A stretch of DNA of 64,000 nt from Deltaproteobacteria bacterium (GTDB taxonomy: Bacteria; Myxococcota_A; Polyangia; Polyangiales; Ga0077539). This document shows, piece after piece, positions 59,739 to 64,000 of this stretch. The translations under genes and the position numbers were made by a program. The stretch covers positions 1-64,000 of the forward strand of contig JACRDB010000107.1 of the NCBI GenBank assembly GCA_016218725.1, given 5' to 3'. Each line of letters begins with the position of its first letter. The first letter of the stretch is position 1. The notes under the pieces were generated by a model. That model was not told where the DNA came from. It saw only the letters and a list, made by a program, of their open reading frames with translations, and ran no database searches.

Positions 59739-61594
59739 CAGAGGGACTCCAGGAAGGCGAGCAGGTCCTCCAGCTGCGCGGGGAGGAGGTGGGCGGTGTG
59801 ACCGTGCGCTTCGCCGCCGCCGCAGGGCCCGAAGCGGTCCCGCAGCGTGGCCGCGCAACCGTTGTGCATGTAGGGCGCTCGCCACGCGAGGCCTCGGAGG
59901 GTGGGCACCTGAAAGGGGCCGCCGGTGCCCACGGCTACGGTCTGGCCGTTGGTGTAGGCCCGGCCTGAGTGACAACCGGCGCAGCCTACGGCCTCGCTGC
60001 GGAACAGCGCCTCACCGCGCGCCGCGGCCGCACCGCGATCGGACGCAGGGAGCGGCGGCAACGCGTCGACCCACCGCTCCAGGGCGTTGGACTCCGAGGG
60101 CGAGGGCGCCCGCGCGCGCATCCTGCGCACCATCACCTCGCCGAGGAGCGCGGAGAAGTCCATCAGATCGCCGTCCCAGTGGAAGGGCGCGGTCTCGAGC
60201 ACACCGCCGAGAAGGTTCTGGGTGCGCCGTATCCCGAGACCCGCGAAGGTCCAGTTACGGCCATCGTCGCCGCCCTCGGGGTGACAGGACGCGCAGGTCA
60301 TCAGCCCCGCTGGCTGCGAATGGAAGAGCCGGTGCCCGGCGTGCTCCATTGCCGGACCTCCCAGCTCGATCACGGTCCGGTCGCTCAGCCGTACGAGGGT
60401 CGCCGGGGCGCGGGTCTGCACCCAGAGCGCGCCCTCCGCCCCGTAGGCCACGGCCACCACCTGTCCGCGCGGGACCGTGTACGGGGTGAGGCGCATGCAG
60501 ACCGGGGACGGCTCGGTCGACGTCTCGATCACCTGCGGTCGCTCCGCGGAGCCCCAGTTGCCAGGGATGGCGACGGCCAGCCGCTCGGCGGAGGGCGCCG
60601 CGGCCACATCGACCGCCAGGGGCGCGAAGGGGAGCTCCGGGAGGACCCTCACCTCGGCGGGGGGGCGTACCCAGGCGAGCCCCGGCCGGGCGATCGCCTC
60701 GGTGCCTGTGCAGTACGTCACGTGGCTGCTGTAGTAGCCCGCCGCGGTCAGGGCGACGGGCGCATCACCGACGCGCTGGTGCAGGAGCCAGAGGCCCCCA
60801 CGGGGCGACGGGACCGCGCGCCACGCGACCGAAGCCGCGGTGCGTGGGAGGTCCGCCCTCGCCCGCCCGACGACGGCGCCGCCCTCATCGAGGACGAGCA
60901 CCTCGGCCGAGCGGAAGCGCGTGACATAGAGCCTGTTGCCGTGGACCACGACGTCGCGCAGGTCGCGCTCCAGCCGCACGGTGCGTGTCGGAGGACCATC
61001 GCCCGTGGGCAGCGTCACCAACTCCCCGCCCGCACAGGCCACGTGTAGCACCTCCTCCACCGGATCCCAGGCGAGCCCCCGGGGTAGCCGGCAAACCTCG
61101 CGCCTGGCGGTGATCGTCCGGGAGTCCAGCTCGAGGGTCACCACTGCCCCTCCTCGGCGCAGCGCGACGTGCGCGCGGCGGTGGTCGTCCACTACCACGC
61201 GGCCTGGCTCGTCGCCGGGGCGCAGGCTCACAGCGGTGACGGACCGGTCGGCGAGGCCAACGATGAGCACCCGGTCGGTGTCCGGGTCCGAAGCGATGGC
61301 CTCGGCGCCGTCCAGGGTCACCGCCAGGGTGCCACCGCTCAACGCGGGTGGCATGCGCTCAGGCGCAGGCGCCGCGTCGGGTGTGCCGTCGGGCGCTTTC
61401 GCACCATCGTCGGACGGGGGTACGTCCGGGGAGGCGACGGTCCCGGCCTCGGTCGTCGCGCTCGCATCTGGCGCTGCGGAGGTCACCGAATTTCCTTCGG
61501 GTGGTGCAGGTGCGACCGGCTGGGAAGGCTGTTCTGGCTGGCAGGCTGCGACCAGCAGCCCCGCAACGAGCACGCACCGCGGCATCGGACACAC
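59738..61594 (-). CDS. Di-haem cytochrome c peroxidase-like lipoprotein with N-terminal propeller
   Basis: 618 aa from GTG 61594 (ATG 61585 possible, GGAGGT upstream). The lipobox VAAC is about 18 residues in. A propeller-like N-terminal half (about 80-400; VEEVLHVACAGGELV, NRLYVTRFRSAEVLVL) precedes a di-haem domain with two CxxCH motifs, CASCH and CAGCH, and MHNGCAATLRDRFGPCGGG, as in MauG/cytochrome-c-peroxidase-like proteins. It is periplasmic or surface. The substrate could be peroxide or a protein; not decidable. Confidence 0.88.
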   Translation of the reverse strand: MCPMPRCVLVAGLLVAACQPEQPSQPVAPAPPEGNSVTSAAPDASATTEAGTVASPDVPPSDDGAKAPDGTPDAAPAPERMPPALSGGTLAVTLDGAEAIASDPDTDRVLIVGLADRSVTAVSLRPGDEPGRVVVDDHRRAHVALRRGGAVVTLELDSRTITARREVCRLPRGLAWDPVEEVLHVACAGGELVTLPTGDGPPTRTVRLERDLRDVVVHGNRLYVTRFRSAEVLVLDEGGAVVGRARADLPRTAASVAWRAVPSPRGGLWLLHQRVGDAPVALTAAGYYSSHVTYCTGTEAIARPGLAWVRPPAEVRVLPELPFAPLAVDVAAAPSAERLAVAIPGNWGSAERPQVIETSTEPSPVCMRLTPYTVPRGQVVAVAYGAEGALWVQTRAPATLVRLSDRTVIELGGPAMEHAGHRLFHSQPAGLMTCASCHPEGGDDGRNWTFAGLGIRRTQNLLGGVLETAPFHWDGDLMDFSALLGEVMVRRMRARAPSPSESNALERWVDALPPLPASDRGAAAARGEALFRSEAVGCAGCHSGRAYTNGQTVAVGTGGPFQVPTLRGLAWRAPYMHNGCAATLRDRFGPCGGGEAHGHTAHLLPAQLEDLLAFLESL

Positions 61595-61749
61595 TGGGAC
61601 CTCCGGGCGCGCCCGAGAAGATGGACGCCGCCTGGTTGAGGTCCGTTGCGGACCCGAGGCGCGCGTTCACGATTTCGTCAAGGCGCTCCTTCGGCCACAC
61701 CCACAGGGCCCCTTGGGAGCCCCTGGAGTGCCGGTCAGTACTCCAGCGC

Positions 61750-63504
61750 TCACCACCCGCCGAGGCTCGTCCCGAAGCGCGAGCGCAGCTCCCGTCCCTC
61801 CAGCGTCTGGAGCGTGCCGAAGCCCATGGTCATCGCGGCGCCGCGCAGGAGCACCACCCGGCCGGTGCCGTCGTTGGCCAGGGGCTCGCCCAGCGCAAAA
61901 TCCGCGTAGGCGTCGTTGTTTACGTCGCCCATCATGGTGGCCGAGGCGCCCAGCGCCGTGCGCAGCGCGTCGGCCATGGCCGTGACCGCGTACGCGGGCA
62001 TCGGGTCCACACCGAGGCCGCTGCCGAGGAACACGTACGCCGTCCCCGCAGAGGCCGGGCCCACCGCCGAGGGGTCCCCCGGGGCGCCCACCACCACGTC
62101 GCTGGTCCCGTCGGCGTTCAGGTCCCCGACGCCCGCCACCGCCGCCCCGAAGTTCGACGCCCCGGCGGGCGCCTCGATGCGCGAGAGCCCTCCGCCCTGG
62201 AGCCCCGCGGTGCTGCCCACGGCGAGGTACGCCCGCCCCGTGCGGCCAGCGCCCGAGGCCGGGGCGCCCAGGATCACGTCCGCGAAGCCGTCGCCGTTGA
62301 TGTCCCCGGCGCCCGCCACGCTCTGCCCGTAGAGCCCGTCCATCGCGTCGGGCGAGGTCAAGGGCAGCGGGCTCGGGAGCACGCCCTCCTGGGCGCCGTG
62401 ATAGACGTACACCCTCCCGCGGCGGGCGCCCTCGCCCGGGGCCCCCACGAGGATGTCCCCATAGCCGTCGCCGTTGACGTCCCCGACGCCCGCCACGCTC
62501 TGCCCGAAGAGGCTCGTCGCCGCGACGTTGGTGAGCGGCCGGCTCCGCGCTTCGGTGAGCCCGTCGGGCCCGCCGAGGTAGAGCCACACGGTCTGCGCCG
62601 TGGGCGAGGCCACCAGCACGTCACCGTAGCCGTCAGCGTTCACGTCGCCCGCGGAGGCCACGCGCTGCCCGAAGCCGTTGCCCCGGGCGGCGCCGCGGAG
62701 CACCGCCGTGGGCAGCTCCCCGAGGCCCGTGACCGCCCCGCGGTAGAGGAACACCAGGCCCTGGTTGTTCATCCCCTCGAAGTCCCCGGGGGCGCCCACC
62801 AGCAGGTCCCCGAAGCCGTCGCCGTCCACGTCCCCGGCGCTGGCCACGGAGGCCCCGAAGCGCGCAGAGCGCGGCTCCATCGTGCGGAGCGTGAAGGTGG
62901 GCAGGCCCGGCAGCTCCGTGTCCGCGGCGACGTACACGTACACCGCCCCGGCCGGGGCGGTCATCGCCTCGGTGCCCGGCGCGCCCACGGCGAGGTCCGC
63001 GTGGCCGTCGCCGTTGACGTCCAGGAGCGTGCCCCAGGCGGTGGTGCTCCGGGCGTTGCGGGTCACCGCGGTGAAGGTCCAGGGCACGCTCCTGCGGGTC
63101 CCCTGGGCGCTCCCCCGGCGCGCCAGGAGCCGCCAGAAGAGCACCCCGGGGGGCAGGTCCACCTCGGGCTCCGCGGACGTGCCCGTCGCCATGATCCGCG
63201 TGACCACCACGTTGCACCCGCGGTCCCGGCACACCTCCACCACGGCCCCGTCGACGCCCTGCGAGAGCGCCCAGCGGAACCTCGGCCGCCGGGTGTTTAC
63301 CACGGAGGTGTTGGGCGGCGACACCTGCCTCGGCGGCGCGAAGAGGTCGCCCCCGTCACCGCCCTCCGGGACTACATCCACCGCCGTGTCCGCGGCGGCG
63401 GTGTCCGCCGAGTCCTTGGTGACGTCCGACGCGTCGGAGAACGCGGGCGGGGGTTGCTGCGTCGCGCAGCCGAGGACCGCCCACAGCGCCATACACCGCT
63501 TCAC
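61750..63504 (-). CDS. FG-GAP repeat lipoprotein
   Basis: 584 aa. The signal MKRCMALWAVLGC has a lipobox. A short stalk is followed by about seven D-x-N/D-G-D-G-x-x-D repeats spaced about 60 residues apart (DVNGDGHAD, DVDGDGFGD, DVNADGYGD, DVNGDGYGD, DINGDGFAD, DLNADGTSD, DVNNDAYAD), each preceded by SVA(G/S)AGD-like motifs. This is the seven-blade beta-propeller of the FG-GAP (integrin alpha-like) family, binding calcium. It may be an adhesin. It lies 12 bases after the IgGFc-binding gene. Confidence 0.92.
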   Translation of the reverse strand: MKRCMALWAVLGCATQQPPPAFSDASDVTKDSADTAAADTAVDVVPEGGDGGDLFAPPRQVSPPNTSVVNTRRPRFRWALSQGVDGAVVEVCRDRGCNVVVTRIMATGTSAEPEVDLPPGVLFWRLLARRGSAQGTRRSVPWTFTAVTRNARSTTAWGTLLDVNGDGHADLAVGAPGTEAMTAPAGAVYVYVAADTELPGLPTFTLRTMEPRSARFGASVASAGDVDGDGFGDLLVGAPGDFEGMNNQGLVFLYRGAVTGLGELPTAVLRGAARGNGFGQRVASAGDVNADGYGDVLVASPTAQTVWLYLGGPDGLTEARSRPLTNVAATSLFGQSVAGVGDVNGDGYGDILVGAPGEGARRGRVYVYHGAQEGVLPSPLPLTSPDAMDGLYGQSVAGAGDINGDGFADVILGAPASGAGRTGRAYLAVGSTAGLQGGGLSRIEAPAGASNFGAAVAGVGDLNADGTSDVVVGAPGDPSAVGPASAGTAYVFLGSGLGVDPMPAYAVTAMADALRTALGASATMMGDVNNDAYADFALGEPLANDGTGRVVLLRGAAMTMGFGTLQTLEGRELRSRFGTSLGGW

Positions 63505-63516
63505 GTTGCACCTCCC

Positions 63517-64000
63517 TCACCGCAGCGGGCGCACATTGGTCCCGCCGGCGTAGGCGTAGGAGACGTAGCGGTCAAAGCCCGACACGATGACCTGCACGCC
63601 CTCCGGCGTGCGCCCTGGCGGGAACTCGCTGCGGACCACGTGCACGCCGTCGTTCTGGCGGCCGGCGGTGACCGCCGGGGGGTTCTGGTTGGTGTCAATC
63701 TGCGGGAACGATAGCTGGCAGCGGTAGGTCACGAACAGCGGCGCGGGGCACGGGTGCCGCGGCGTCTCGATGCACCCGTCGGAGCGGGTGCGCACGCAGT
63801 CCGAGAAGTCGTCCACGGGGGTGTTGTCCAGGAAGACCCGCACGTCCGGCCGGGCGGTCATCTGGACGAAGTCAAACGCGTACTTGATGGGCGTGAGGAA
63901 CACATAGTCCGTGCGCCACTGCTCGATGGGCGGCACCATGATCAGCGCCGGGTCCCCGCCGGGGAGGGTGAAGGGCAGCCCCGTGGTCTGCTGGGAGCCC
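63517..64000 (-). CDS. IgGFc-binding domain-type surface protein, N-terminus cut by window edge
   Basis: The frame runs off the right edge; the visible part is the C-terminal 161 residues. DPALIMVPPIEQWRTDYVF, LTPIKYAFDFV and VRVFLDNTPV match the conserved core of the IgGFc_binding family found in large myxobacterial surface proteins. Several Cys (SDCVRTRSDGC, PRHPCPAP, TYRCQL) suggest disulfides. The protein ends RYVSYAYAGGTNVRPLR. Function is unknown. The FG-GAP gene starts 12 bases downstream, so both are likely on one transcript. Confidence 0.85.
   Translation of the reverse strand, partial: GSQQTTGLPFTLPGGDPALIMVPPIEQWRTDYVFLTPIKYAFDFVQMTARPDVRVFLDNTPVDDFSDCVRTRSDGCIETPRHPCPAPLFVTYRCQLSFPQIDTNQNPPAVTAGRQNDGVHVVRSEFPPGRTPEGVQVIVSGFDRYVSYAYAGGTNVRPLR

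Overview
The window is very GC-rich. It encodes many lipoproteins with Asp/Thr/Pro-rich stalks and Cys-rich HCGxCG modules, several Hanks-type Ser/Thr kinases, FG-GAP repeat proteins, an IgGFc-binding-type protein and a PEGA protein. That combination points to a myxobacterium (Myxococcota), probably from the Polyangiales/Sandaracinaceae side. The phylum is inferred from gene content; I cannot place genus or species. No rRNA, tRNA, CRISPR array, complete insertion sequence or replication origin was recognised.

Layout. 1-3.9 kb: a Cys-rich lipoprotein cut by the window edge and a membrane kinase with an extracytoplasmic lectin-like tail, both on the minus strand. 3.9-12.9 kb: a large kinase/cyclase-like/AAA/TPR regulator, a neutral ceramidase-like lipoprotein, a four-helix membrane protein and a frameshifted Rpn-type nuclease. 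12.9-20 kb: DUF1993, a Cys-rich lipoprotein, a UDP-glucose epimerase, a zinc metalloprotease and a PEGA protein. 20-24.4 kb: a polysaccharide deacetylase, an MFS transporter overlapping D-Ala-D-Ala ligase, and a YdeI/DUF5655 fusion. 24.4-33.5 kb: a Cys-rich lipoprotein, the radical SAM cassette and a TPR-kinase. 33.5-36.1 kb: a short lipoprotein, an unexplained 0.5-kb gap and a lower-GC three-gene HEPN cassette. 36.1-43.3 kb: an S9 peptidase, GlmS and an inactive/active M16 peptidase pair. 43.3-49.8 kb: a 54-bp inverted repeat, outer-membrane-type proteins, a phosphodiesterase-family lipoprotein, a fourth kinase and a pseudouridine synthase. 49.7-54 kb: a CNNM/CBS protein, RecN and a sulfurtransferase. 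54-64 kb: surface lipoproteins (propeller, FG-GAP, di-haem cytochrome, IgGFc-binding).

The most interesting locus is 26.5-31.1 kb. Two paralogous 440-aa radical SAM/SPASM enzymes flank three related small proteins. Each small protein has an N-terminal CxxC-x10-CxxC zinc ribbon, then a hydrophobic segment ending in a lipobox-like Cys, then an Asp/Thr/Gly-rich stalk carrying repeated X-Tyr-Gly-(Ala/Phe/Leu)-Pro motifs. Twelve of the thirteen tyrosines in the three proteins are in this motif. The design looks like a RiPP-style modification system whose substrates are stalked surface lipoproteins, not small excreted peptides. The X-Y-G motif is the one used by radical SAM 'spliceases' that excise tyramine, so that chemistry is a candidate but not established. 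Other points of interest are the HEPN cassette, the 54-bp hairpin element, the Rpn frameshift and the reuse of one Cys-rich stalk module in four different lipoproteins.
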